Assembly (NCBI GenBank): GCA_038380795.1
Contig: CM076261.1
Location: 6,578,556 to 6,642,555, forward strand
Reading direction: 5' to 3'
Origin: Pyrocephalus nanus
Lineage: Eukaryota > Chordata > Aves > Passeriformes > Tyrannidae
DNA: 64,000 bases
Below are positions 1 to 12,452 of this stretch, piece by piece; the stretch's first letter is position 1; the number at the start of each line of letters is the position of its first letter. A program made the translations under genes and the position numbers. Under the pieces are notes generated by a model, which was given only the letters and a program-made list of their open reading frames with translations, was not told the DNA's origin and ran no database searches.

Positions 1-3000
1 ACTGGAGGAAATGCAAGACATCACATCTGTCTAATCACTTAGGTGTTTTGCTGCCAAGATTATAAGAGACCTTCTCCCTGAATACCACATGGCCCAGATG
101 TTTCTAGCTGTGAAAGGTGTCAGGGAGCTGAGCCTCTCCTAGTGAGGGAGAAATGCTCCAGACCCACATCAACATCCTCCCTCAGCCTAGTGGCATTTCC
201 AAAAGGCTTACCTTAACCTGAAGTGACTTGTCTTGATTAAGGTTTCTTTAGCTTCAGTAAAATAATAATAATAAACAACACTGAAAGGGAGTTCAAACAT
301 TTTTATTTCAGTTACCAATCTGAAGCAAAAAACCTCTCTCAGCTCAGCCTCATAGTTGATTATTATGAGTTGGATAACACTGGTGTCGATTTTCAGATCA
401 TTGTGCTTCTTGAATTGACAAGTATTTTAAGACATAAAAAGCTGCCTATGGTATTTGGAAAAAGAAAGTCAGAAGAATTGTATATTAACTTTATTCAGCT
501 GAAACATATTCAGGCAATACTTAGACTCCTACTGACATGTGTCAGGTAACATAGATCTTAAGTGAATGCCCTGGCTAATCCAAGTCAGCCGTAATTAGAA
601 GGTCTGGGGACAGAAAACATGCTGTGTAATGGCATTGATGCCTCTCAACCCAGTCACTTTTACTGAAACACATCCTGGGGAAGGACCAAAAACAAAGGTC
701 TTCGTATTAAATTAAGTGAAATGTAAGCAACGAGTAGGTCAAAAGGAAAAGACTTACTAAAAAAATTCCCTCTTGCATTCAGTAATCAGTTTCACATGTA
801 AAGCCGTTTGCAAGAGGCTGTGTGGAATTCATTAAACAATTAAAATGTGCAGGGGGTAACTGAAACTGTATCCTTCAGAAATCAGAGTGCAACCTATTAT
901 AGAAGTTCCTTCTTGACCTTAAATCCTACCTCAAAATGGATGAGAAATTCAATGTTATTAATTCCCCATGCAAAAGCAGGTCCATGCTGAGACAGCTCCC
1001 ACGGAAGGGTTGGCTCAGACACTGCCCAGGGAGGAAGACCACGGGGCCATGCATTCCTCCACTTTCACACAGAAACACATGAGGATTTTTCCTCTAGAGG
1101 GGGTCTTGCAGGGCAGGCAAAGCAGCACACACAGCATTGAAGCCAGAAACCACCCCCTTTCATTTCAGGCAGTGGTAGCACCGCAGAAATAAGTCCGCTT
1201 GTCCTCAACTCTTCAAGCCTGTCCTATGACAATTTTTAAGAACTTATTTTTTAAGGAAGCATCCATGTACTCTCACTTTTTAACAGGAAAAAGAGAAATT
1301 CATGCAAAACATGTTATTTCAACCTATTAGAGAATCCATTTATTTCATCTCCGTTTTGCCTTCATAAAGGAGTGTCAGCCCATACTTGCATAGGGCAGAA
1401 AGGGACATGTTTACTCCAGTCTGCTTCCATCCACGTTACAAATCCTGGTTTCAAATGTATGGAAACAAAACTGCTTGCCATTTCAACTCAAGTACGCTAC
1501 TGTGACGTCACGTGGGGAAACCCCTTAAGAAAGTGGGGTCTCCATCAGAGATGAAGTCACCAGAGGTTCATCACAAAGGCACAGCAGCAGCTACAGCATG
1601 GGACACCCAATCACTGCCCAGATCCCACTGGCAGTGTGACTGAAAAAAATTGAGGAAAAAAAAGCCAACAACCAAACATACATAGTGTATTTTTACCAGT
1701 CCCCTCCTACCTCAGCTGACCCCCACTCACCCCCATCACTACTGGGGCCAGCAGTAATGCTTTGTGAGATGTCAGCTTTCCATGTGCTCTGCAGCTTATC
1801 AAAATCCTACGTCAACTCACTGCTTGATGTAGGGCTGCAGAGATGCCACAGACAGGCTGCCATGGAAACATTTGTTTTAATTTACTGGTGGCCTGCACGA
1901 TAAGAGAGTTTGAGCGGTACAGGAATGACGAAAGAGTATAAATTAGCAATGGGCTCAGACAGCTCAGCCTACCAAAATGAAATCTAATTATTTTACCATT
2001 TATTTAGACAGATTATGTTACAGATTTCTGATCTCACTTTGTGAATGATAACATGTATACATTTAGAGCTAAAACAAAGACAAATTCCAACTTGTTTTAG
2101 GAAGACACTTTAAATTAGGCTGTGTGTAACGGAGAGCACAACAGCTGGTTCCACTTGCATCTTTTAATTAAAATGCAGCAGTCTAGATAACAGAAAATTG
2201 AAATGGGACAGAGAGGAACAAGAAGGGAAATAAATCCTAGAAAAAGCATAACTGTACCCCTACTTAAAGCTGATGAAACCCAGAAATAAGTTACTTTGCT
2301 TGTTTTCTTATATCTTAGAAAAAACTTGAACTAGTCTGTTCATTGTCTTTTTTAAGGTTTTAGCAGTCTTTGATCTTGCTTTATCTTTGGTTCTTCAAAC
2401 CAAAAAATGCAAAGCACACGTCTAGCTTGCTTAAGAGAGAAGTATTCAGCTACCTCTTTGCAGTGCAGCTTTGACCACAGCTACGGCCTCTGCTGCTTTG
2501 ATAATCAACATTTCTGAGCCTGATGCTGGCTGAGAGAGGACAACGAAGAGGCCAAGGAGAACCACTTCCAGCACGGGTGGACACCTAGGTGGATATCACC
2601 GCTCAGTGTTCCTCTGAGCAGACAGCATCAACTCCTGTGATCGAGTGCTCCAGCTTGCTCACAACGTGGGAGAAACATGCAGCCACCCTGAGGCTGTTCT
2701 TCTTTAACAGAGTACCAGGGAAATGTCTGTGTACAGCAAATACCTCTTCTCCAGAAGCCAATAGCTTTCCCTGGGCAGAGGAAGCACTATTAGGTGGCCA
2801 TCCCACCTCCAAAAGGAAACCCCTCTCCGAAATAAGGCTGCCACTACCATCTGCAGGCTTCTGGACAAGAACAGCAGTGAGGGTACAGATGGCACCACTG
2901 GTGGTTTATGGTTTTGGAGGAGGATGAATGAACAGGTTGGGTTACCTACTTAACCTGGTTTTGGTTTGTAATGTCTTACTGCATGAAAGACTTTCTGGGT

Positions 3001-6000
3001 CAGGACAGATAGAGCACACAGGCAGTAACACTCCAGAGCCTCAAGGGAAGAATTTTACCTGGCATTTGCTTAAGATCCTTTCACTGAACGGATACCACAT
3101 TAGATGAACCCCTGTTAACCTCAGCTTTTAAGTTACCTCCTCTACATTTTCCCTGTAGATGCGTCTCATACAATATGAAAACTCACAGTGTCACAAAGGC
3201 AAAGTACTGAATGTGAGAGGGACTGAAAGATATAGCAGAAAGCAGTGAAGAGGTTCAGCATTAAATAAAGAACAATAAAGAGGAGCTTCTGAAACAAAGA
3301 ACACCAAGGGGATAATGGATTAACCAAACCTGCCTCAGAAGCGTTTCAATCTGAGAGTATGTGCCACGTCGGCTGCCAGGTCATTAACTGGATGAACACA
3401 TAATTGATAAGATGCAGGTTGCACTCTACTGGAGAGCAATAAGCTCCTTTAAATGACATTAATATTTAACATATATAAAAAGCATTTGTCATTTGCAAAC
3501 CCCTCTGTAGAGTAACTGATGGATCCTATAATGATCCCCAACTCCCAGACTAGGGAATGCAGTTCTGGAGAGATAAATACTTGGCCTGCATCCAAACCAA
3601 GATTCACTGACAGAGCTATTATTCTAGCTCAAAATTAGGTTTCTAAGTTTCCGGTCCTTTTAGATTACAATGCTTTGTAGCCTTCAGTAGATAGAAGCAT
3701 GATATACACAGAGCTGAAAGACAGGAGTGGACAAACATAGGATGACATTTCTGAATCACATCCACCAACTGTCACATTCCTACCCTGGGTCACCATTCAC
3801 TCCAAAACATGCAGCTGAGTGGGTTGAACACAAGGAATGGAAGTATTAAATATCTGATTGCCATGTGTTGTCTGCCCCTCTCACCTTTCTTTTAAAGAAT
3901 TAATCTTGGGGAATTTACTGACCTCCATAATTTGTTGGCTGTCTCAGTACACTTTATATATCTCTCTCTATATATAGATATGCATGTATGGGGGGTTTTT
4001 TCCCCATTTAAGTTGATATAGTGAGTTCACTTGTAGGAGAGCCTTCAAATATGACAGCATTTTCCTGGAACGTGACAGATTTATTTCTCATGCTGCAGCA
4101 CTAAGTTTCTGTGAAACAGCCACAAAACTTTGCGATTATCCAAAATTCCTGTAGGAGAACTTCACCTTCAGCCTCCTACATGATTTCCTGAGATGTCTGC
4201 TGAGACAGACCCTCAGTTTCCCTGACCTACTAACTCCCTTTGTATATATACTTTTTTCTCAGGAGAAAAATCACAGTGAAAGACTCAGCATCCTTTTGCT
4301 GTAGCTAAACTTTATGTACATGGAAAGTAGACTCCCCTGGGATCTACAAAATGTTCCAGTGGGCTGGAGTGAGCTGTGCCAGAGAGGTACCTGCAGTTGC
4401 ATCCTCCATACATACAACATACTAACAATACCATCTAGGAAGGATGCAAAGTCTGAATCACCCATTTAAGGCAAGTAAATGAATGGGTCACTCCAGCTGT
4501 ACTTGTTCCCTGAAATATTTGTTCCTTCTAACTAACTTATGTTTCAACAGTCTGCTCATCATTATAGCCTTACAGCTTTGTCATTTGAGGATTCATCCTT
4601 TTAGGAGCTATATTCTCATCAATATTACATTCTGCCTAGGCAGTCTGATCATCTTAGAAGCAGATAAAATGATTACTGATGACAGTCAATACAACTTCAA
4701 AATATTTCAGTAATGTAAGTAGAAAAAATGAATACAAAACTGGACAGTATTCAAGAGCTATTCAGAACTTGCAGAGCAGAGAAATTTCACAAGCAGTAAA
4801 ACATGATGGCTTCCATATGCTAGCATTTTGACACTTCCAACTCCAACAGAGCTCACGTTTAGTGGAAGAGTGCAACTTCCTTTCAGAAATTATTATTCAC
4901 ATTTTTTGCATAAGTGGAAACCTGACACAACAAATCTCTCTTTCTGCACCATCTTAGATTCGATAAAGCTCAGACTGCTAGACAAGATTTCCATAGAAAT
5001 CCTATTTGGTAAAATTTGCTTGATTGTATTCCAAAAAGTGACTCACATTTTACAAGCAAGTGGCAAGAGCTGAAACAAGTTTGACTCTTAACATCAAAGC
5101 CAGTATGAGTCATTCTTCCAGCTTAATGGCTCACATGCTATTCTTGAGAGACCAAACTGAGACTGCAGGTCAAGAAATGACCATTTAATAGTCACAAGGT
5201 ATGTGGCCAGATAGCTAGTCTTAGACTGAAGGAAACAACACAGGACTCACCCAGTGAAAGACACTCAACAGCATGGACTGCTAAGTCGTTTTAACAGCAG
5301 TAAAATATCATCTTCTGTTCGCAACTCACTCCTAGCATAGCAAAATTTTGCCCAAACTGTAAAGTCAGAGTTAAATAAAAAAAATAAGGGTTTTCCTCAC
5401 CTGCCATTTTCCAAAGCACTTAAAAGCTCTTCTCCAAAGCACTTAAAAAGCTCAGCCTTTCCTTGCATGCAAGGCCTCCTGACCCAAAGCAGGTTCAGGA
5501 CAGGCTAGTCCACTGTCCAAAAATCACCTTGGTGACAATGACTGAATGGAAAAATGGGTCAACTCTGAGATGCTGAATTTTGTCATGCTTACTCTGAGGC
5601 AATCAATGTGCTCACTTTCTGCTTTTCTGGGACCTTCTGGAGTTGAAGACAAGGCATCCTCTTAGCATGGCACAGTCTGGCTCCTAAGTGAGAGCGCACT
5701 AGTCCTAAAAGTAGGCTCCTGTCAGAGTCTCAGCAGAGAAGGCAAGTTTCCTTACAGAAAAATCACAGCATCTTTCTCCCAGTAACATTCAGACACAATT
5801 ATGATTCATAGACATGGAGAAGCACACAAAACTCCCCAGTCCCACTGTTATTTGCTCCTGAAATTTCCCCCACTTACCCAGGACATCTCTCATGCCCTTA
5901 CTAATCTCACAATAGCCAGAATTACTGCATGGACAATGACTCAATGTTAAGTCTCAACTCAGCAGAGTACCAAGGAAAAGAAAAGCCCAATGGGACCAAA

Positions 6001-6294
6001 ATCCTTCTTTGTTTATGGGCTTTGTGGCCCATAATTAATTTTCTGCATTTTGCTGCAGCATGTGCCAACAAAAAATTAATCCAAAGTGTCTGGCTCTTCC
6101 AGGGAGTGCTCAGAAAGCCTCACCTAGCTCAAATCTGTGCACCTTCTTCAATGTCCAGAAAAAACAATGAAATCATCTCTGGGCTTGGCACTGGCGAAAT
6201 ATCAGGCCATTCATCCTTTTGCTTAAATTAGAAATATAATTTCCACTATTTATTTCTGGACAGTCAAAAAAAAATTAGACAAAAAGTAATTTAC
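1..6294 (-). other. EPB41L3: EPB41L3 intron 3 (partial, continues beyond the left edge)
   Basis: This is the intron following the FERM-entry exon; its donor is the GT at 6294-6293. I looked on the minus strand for the next coding exon, which should continue the F1 lobe with a sequence like [20 protein letters not shown], and saw none, so that exon lies left of base 1. The region is ordinary AT-rich avian intron. It contains a short AT/CT simple repeat near 3953-3985 and a 23-base tandem duplication at 5411-5453. No transposon family was recognised here. Confidence 0.85.
5411..5453 (+). repeat. 23-base tandem duplication
   Basis: CCAAAGCACTTAAAAGCTC at 5411-5429 is repeated with one extra A at 5434-5453. 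The period is 23 bases. Confidence 0.9.
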
Positions 6295-6492
6295 CTCTAC
6301 TTCACACGCATATTCCGATCCATCCAGGAGTGTCACTTTGCATTGCATATTTTTAGGTTTCTTGACGATCTTCAGAGGAGACTTGGAAAGTTTGCTAGAT
6401 GAAGATTTTTGAGAGAGCTTGTCTTCCTCTAGCTGCTGATATTCCAGCTGTTTTGCACTTGCAGCAGCAAACTCTTGTTCTTTCTCTGTGGC
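6295..6492 (-). CDS. EPB41L3: EPB41L3 second coding exon, residues 64-129, entering the FERM domain
   Basis: This 198-base exon (66 codons, phase 0 at both ends) follows directly in frame from the start-codon exon. The acceptor is TTTCTTTCTGTAG|GCC and the donor is GTAGAG|GTAAAT. The product begins [20 protein letters not shown], contains a serine run ([10 protein letters not shown]), a basic patch (KIVKKPK), then [18 protein letters not shown]. That last segment, from about residue 112 of the joined protein, is the first beta-strand region of the FERM F1 lobe, the ubiquitin-like lobe of the membrane-binding module of the 4.1 family. Apart from the MTTESGSDSESK opening, the first coding exon is variable, whereas this one is close to the mammalian protein as I recall it. 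The remaining FERM, spectrin-actin-binding and C-terminal regions are not in this window. The exon is too short to start a gene and has no ORF of its own with ATG. Confidence 0.97.
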
Positions 6493-9400
6493 CTACAGAA
6501 AGAAAGATACTTTTTGAGTGAGATAAACCAATCATGCCATGCAGTACAGTGTGCACCCAGCACCCAAGCATTTAAGTGAGCCTTGTGTGGGGCTTAGACA
6601 AGAAAGCCCCTGATGCAGGACAGTCTTTATTGAAAAGATTTCCCACGTTCCTCCCAGCTGTTCTTTCTTTCTCATTCAAAAATTTACAGAATACGCATGA
6701 AGGAGGGGCATTCATGAAAATACTTTACCACTTCTGCTTTTTCCACAGGTTCAAAATCCCACTTGGACTTCCTGTATTTTTTTTTTTTTTAGTGTTTTGG
6801 AAATACTGAGTACTGTTGCTGATGAACAGATATTCCTACAGTTTCTTGATATTATTTTATAGTCTCATGCCTATAAAATCATATGTTGCTTCCATGGTGC
6901 CATATGGAATAGAAAAATACCATCAGGTTTGCACTAATTTCGCTGTCAGTGAGAAAACAGTCCCTGAATGAGGGCACGGATGCCCCCCTAACAGTGTGAA
7001 TTCACAGGGGGATGCTGACATGCTTGGGAGAGCAAAAGGCTACGCAAACACCCAAGCAAAGGGTTAAACAAACAGGATGGAAGTGAGGGACCAAACAACT
7101 TTTATGTGCAGCCAGCTGGCTAATGGATGATAAGTGCAGGATGAGGTGCTGAATTTTGCTCTCTGAAAATGCCCAGTAAGTCCCTCTGGCTGACAAGAAA
7201 GGTGCTATTTGAAAGGCAAATATACTGCAGGGAAAAGGAGCAAGAAAAAACAACCGTGGCCACTTTTGCTTTGGGTTTATCTGAGAGTAAGGCCATTTGA
7301 AGAGTTACTGTGATGCAGCGCAGCACATGGTTCTCTCCACGGCACTAGATGAAAGCCAGAACAGCTCTACAGCATTTCACCCTTCCTAGCAACAGCACTG
7401 CGCTGCAGTCATTTCCCTTCTCATCAGTTATGTCCCGATAGGTTCCAAACAAAACCTCAAAAGGAGTGTAGTAATACCTAAGCTAAAGCTTAAATGAAAT
7501 AAAAAAGTCTTGCCATTATCTCACTAAAAGGCAAAAAAAAAAAAAAAACCCAAACCCCACCCTGCTTTAGCTCTGAATTATTTCAGCATAATAAGCAACA
7601 AGCATTACTGGAAATATATTGTAAATTAACCCTCCAGGTCTGTTTCCGTTCACTATGTAATAGACTTTCATGAGAATGGAACAAATCCATCCAAAGGCTT
7701 TAATCTGCTTTGAGACCAGAACAACCTTGCATCATATAACCAGAAACAACAGTGTCCTGCTAAATCACAGGGAACTGTCCCTGAGTGATTTCATTAAAAA
7801 AAGCTTTAAGTTTCCCCTCTGCCTTCAGGTGAATGGGGAGAAGGCGAATTTGGAGCTGGCCGTGATACCAACAGCGCCAGCAAATTACAAGGAGGTGAGG
7901 CAAGACCTCATGGTCCTACTTTCTCTGCAAGAGAGGACAGAGCAATGGTCTCCTGGACTTTCTAGGTGGGGAGACTAAAAGAAAGTGGAACTAGAAAGAT
8001 AAGAAAGCAAGAACTGGTTTCAAAATCCACCATATCTCCTGAGCCATGGATTTTCTTCCCCAGGAGCAGACCACCACCAGCTGTCTCTTCCCCCATCTAG
8101 CACTAAAGGACTTTCTCCTTCCAGTACTTGGACATCAGCTTTGTGTCTGGATGTCAAGGTCCTCACATACTTGGAGACTGTTGCACCAAGAATGTCAGTG
8201 GATTAGCTGTTTGCTGAGCATTTAACACTCACAGCAGCTGTAACAAAGAGCAAGAGTCCCCCTGGGCTCACAGCAAGGCCTGAGGCCAGCTAAATTTCCA
8301 GCTCCACAACCAGCTGACAAGTGGTCCAGGCTGGTGCACTGAGATATAAAAAAGACTGAACATGCCTCCTCCTAGGGCCCCTGTGCAGAGCTGCACTGCT
8401 GCTGATGGGCAGAGGGGCTCTTTGATGATTTCTGTACATTTTAGTAAAAGATATCTGCCAGAGAAGCTGCATGTGCATATATGTGGGTGCAGAAGTCATT
8501 CTGGGGATGAAAAAAAAACCAGCACTCTCATACACAGTGTCTCGTGATGTGAGATTTAGTACCCCACTCCAATAAAAAAAAAATCACCAACAAAATACCC
8601 CAGACACATGGAACTAACTAATCTTCTTCGAGAAAACAGAAAAGCTGCTTGAGAGAAAAGCCCACAACAACAAGGGTGCCCATCACCCATTTAAACTTCA
8701 GAACCATATTTAGCCTGCAAGTGATTTCTGTGAATCCTAATGGACTAGTAATTATTTTCCTTCATAAAGACACTTGGTAACTTAAGACTACAACAGAGTT
8801 TTGTTTATTTACAAATATTTAAAAAAAATATGGAGGTTATTTTGTTTGTTTAGGTTCCCTTCTAAATTAAGATCAGGGGGTTGTGTCTAGGTTAAAATCA
8901 TACAAAAGATTTTCTCATTTGTCTGGAGAACAAAACATGCCAAGAACTATTAGAGAAGATTACCCCAAACTATGCTGACATGTTCAGGCATTGAGGTACT
9001 TTCAGACTGTATTAAGACCCTTCTTCCTAAAGAAACCTGACATCCTCGAATCTAGGAAAAAAGATAGCCAGTGAAAAACCCATGTACACAGTGAATTATT
9101 TTGAATTCTGCAAGCATAGCTGCATTTTCTTCTAAATTCTTCTCCAAGATACTTCAGCACCATATTTTTGCAGTTTCAGTGCTCTATTTTTACAGTATTT
9201 TTGGTGTCACGGACTAAATTCTAGTGCAGCAGAAGTTGCTTCATTTTTTGAGGATAATCTCTCTCATCTATGACATGGTATGTTCAAGCCCTTCTGAAGC
9301 TGCATCCCCTCTCAAAGGAAGCCTTTGGAGTCACGGGATTCATCAGTAATGATCTCACAAACTTTGTAGCTTCTCACTGGGGTATGAAGTGATATTACCA

Positions 9401-11658
9401 TCCTTGCACAACACATTAATCCCATCTACTTATGGTAGTCGCTCAGAAATATTGGTGCCCAACCCATGTGATGCCACCTTCTCTTTTCTAAAGAGACAGA
9501 AGGCAGGCATATAGTTAGGCTGCATTATTACACCTGATAGGAAGGACTTATTTCTCTCATAACTGTTAATCTCAATATGAAAAGGTTCTTAATCTTCATT
9601 AAAATGTTTTGGGTTTTTTATGTGTATAGGGTGACAAAGAAGAGACACTTCCATGGATTGGTAACTCAAATCCTTCTTCCCAAGGTTCTCTCATGTGAGC
9701 AAGAGCAAAAATCAACTTCCTCACTACAGTTACAGACAACAAGGAAGAGAACAAGTTTTGGCTTTTTTAATGACACCATTGCTTTGTCTCTTAGTGCTGA
9801 TTTTAAGTGGTTTTTTCCTGTGATACAGACACTTAAGCCACTATGAAACATACTGGGCCTATCACTGCAGTTGGATTTGGCAGTCTGCCTACCGCATGGA
9901 CATTTGGATTCAATCTGGTAATCTCAACGGGAAGGTGTCACATATCCCTTTCACTAACCCAGTTTTTCTATCCAGCCTTCTACAGACATCAGCTCACTGT
10001 GATCTTCTTTGGGAAAGAAAGGGATCATGCAGCACATGAGAGCATCTCAGGTCTGCAAACTCATAGCTCTAAACACAGATGGACAGTTTCGGTGCCTAAG
10101 TTGGGGAGTTTTTTTGTGTGTGTGGTTATTCTGGAGTTGGATTTGTTTTGTGGTTTGGGGTTTTTTGCTTTATTTACTTTTTTAAGATGAAAAGAAACTT
10201 GAAGTGGAAGGATTACTGAAATTGTCTGGAAAAACAAAATAATACTGCTTATGCCTGGGACTGATAAAATTACACTTTAAATTAATGACCAGTTTATTCA
10301 ACACCTTCCTCTTTTGGACAAGCAGCCCTGCTTCTTTCCCTCAAAATAATTACAGGCAATTTCTGATCTATTTCAGAGACCAAAATTGTCCCAACAAATA
10401 ATTGGTGGATGTGGGAGCAAGAACAGAGAAATGTCTGGTGGGCAATGGAGTGAGGCTGATCAAGGGTTATCAACAGTAAAAATGGTTAGCAATTAAAAAA
10501 ACCAAACAGTTCTTCCAATGGATGAACTTCAAAAGCAACCAACAGCAGAAATCCTGCCCTGCCCTGCTATGACTACTTCTTGAGATGTAAGATTTTAGAC
10601 ATCTGTTTTAATTTGGTCCCAGAAATATTTGTTGTCCCAAGCATTTAGGTAATGCACCCCTACCAAAGTGAGATACAAAAATATTTTGTATCTGAAATTG
10701 CTTATACAACCATTTTTTTCACAACAGCATTAAGTTTGGGCTGTACCTCTGTGAAAAAAAGCTTAAAACCCAAGACCACAGTCAGCCCCAGAGAGCAGGC
10801 GCAGGCACACTCACACTGATTTTAAGTAACACCTACTTACATCTACTTGCTTCACCAGCTCTGTCTCCCCCAGCCAGGTAAAACAACAGGAGCCCACTTC
10901 AAAATGCCAGAAATTTTTAAAGGATGGAGGAGAGGAGGAGTTAGACTGACTCTCCAAAGATGAATGTGATCCAATGAGGGTCATAACCTTATGGAGCTAA
11001 GGGAAGTGATTCGCAGGTACCTCATTATTTGTGTGTCACTTACCCATGAAGAACAATGTCTGTTAATCCTATTGACTGGAAATTATTAACGGGAAGAAGA
11101 AAGCAGCTTCCGCAAATTTAATAAGTGCTACAATGAACCAAATGGAAAAGCACGCAATAGCTCTTCTGAAACCTATTACATGAATAGTTCAAGTAATTAT
11201 AATGCTGTTATTCCAGAACCATGAGAAACTTAAGGGACCACAGACTCTTCATGGCTCACACAACAGACAAGCAAGCATGAAATCAGTGTTCATCAGGTGT
11301 CAAAAGAAATGAACTCTGAAAACATTTTCAGCTTCATAAAAACTGACACTGTTTGCTATCTAATGCAAATGCAAGATCGAAGATGTTTCCTGCTTAGTTA
11401 ATGAGACTACCCTTATATTTAAGCACTGGAGGCAGCAATACCTGTCATGAACTTCAAAACATTCTGTCTGAGAACTATCATTCTTTAAATGCAAAAGGCC
11501 AGCCAGCCAAGATCTACAGCACCACATCAAGCACCCTTCCATCCATCCCTGAATATATATTTCCCCTCCTAACACACCAGACTCACTATTTCCCAGGAGC
11601 AGTAGGGGAGTACCCAGCTACTTGCATGCAGTGAGGGTGTGTGCACAGGCTCCTTTAC
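6493..11658 (-). other. EPB41L3: EPB41L3 intron 2
   Basis: This intron lies between the two visible coding exons (donor at 11658-11657, acceptor AG at 6494-6493). It contains a T14 run (6777-6790), an A16 run with a C-rich tail (7533-7560) and a T/G-rich tract (about 10105-10187). I recognise no exon, RNA gene or transposon. The open frames in it are short and look like chance. Confidence 0.85.
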
Positions 11659-11858
11659 CTGCTCCTTTTTCACGGGTGTGCTGTGCGCTGCCACAGCCGA
11701 GAACTGCTCGAGTTCTTCACTTGGCTGCTCTTGCTGCTGTTGCTGGTCCTGCGGCTGGGTCTCCGCTGCCCCTTGCTGCGCCGGGCTCTCCTGCTGGTCC
11801 TGCTCTTTATCCTTGGACTCGGAGTCCGATCCCGATTCTGTAGTCATGGTTGGTTATT
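11659..11858 (-). CDS. EPB41L3: EPB41L3 (protein 4.1B) first coding exon, residues 1-63
   Basis: This exon carries the start codon of protein 4.1B, a membrane-cytoskeleton adaptor that links transmembrane proteins to spectrin-actin. The ATG is at 11847-11845 on the minus strand, with A at -3, after an 11-base untranslated stretch. The acceptor is a pyrimidine-rich tract ending TTTTGCAG at 11859; the donor is GAGCAG|GTAAAG, so the exon ends at 11659 in phase 0. Translation opens MTTESGSDSESK, the opening I remember for mammalian EPB41L3, and ends near AAHSTPVKKEQ, also family-like. Between these, the acidic low-complexity headpiece is glutamine-rich, with five consecutive Gln at residues 35-39 (11731-11745). 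The open frame continues past the donor to a stop at 11569, but that part is intron. The N-terminal headpiece is the least conserved part of 4.1 proteins, so the assignment rests on the two ends and on the matching next exon. Confidence 0.95.
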
Positions 11859-12398
11859 CTGCAAAACAAGGTGAGCAGATCCACTGAGTACAATCTCATA
11901 GCTGTGAATTTGTAAGCCTGGCTTACAAAATGAAGAAAGATCAGGCACAAAGTTTTAGTCTCAATATGCTCAGATGTTAAAGTGGCTATCACACTGGTCC
12001 GACCGGCATCCCCAGGAAAGCTTCCCTGGTGCAAAAGACCAGGTTTAAATGCATCCATTCTCTAAGGAAGAGTGGTTTTCCATAAAATCTTATTTTACAT
12101 TGTAATACACTGACATTATAGGACTTCTGTTCAAGTTAAATACAGAATACATAGTTCATAATTCATAAAGGGAGAGCAACATGTTGAGAAAAGCTTATGT
12201 CTTTGAGGGCCCTAAATCCAACAAAATCCACTGCAGTTCTAAAGCATGTGGAAACTTTTGAAACATTAAATCTTTTGTCCTTTACATTGAAGCCAACACA
12301 GCTTGAGCTCCTCAACATCAGCACTCCCTTTAGGAAATGTGCTCAAGTATTTTTGATGATTCCAGGCAACATATATTAATATGTTGGATTATTAATAG

Positions 12399-12452
12399 TT
12401 GGACTCCATGATCTTAGAGGTCTTTTCCAACCTAAAGGATTCTGTGATTCTG
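12399..12452 (+). mobile_element. CR1 retrotransposon 3' tail fragment
   Basis: This fragment has the typical avian CR1 ending: TTGGACTCCATGATCTTAGAGG, then TCTTTTCCAACCTAAAGG, finishing with ATTCTGTG-ATTCTG. Only the last 54 bases are present, a severe 5' truncation as is usual for CR1. It lies in intron 1 about 540 bases from the start-codon exon, opposite in orientation to the gene. Confidence 0.9.

Noticed and set aside
1..6294. Possible next EPB41L3 FERM exon
   Set aside because: I looked for a minus-strand exon continuing the F1 lobe and found no matching sequence, so it must lie outside the window.
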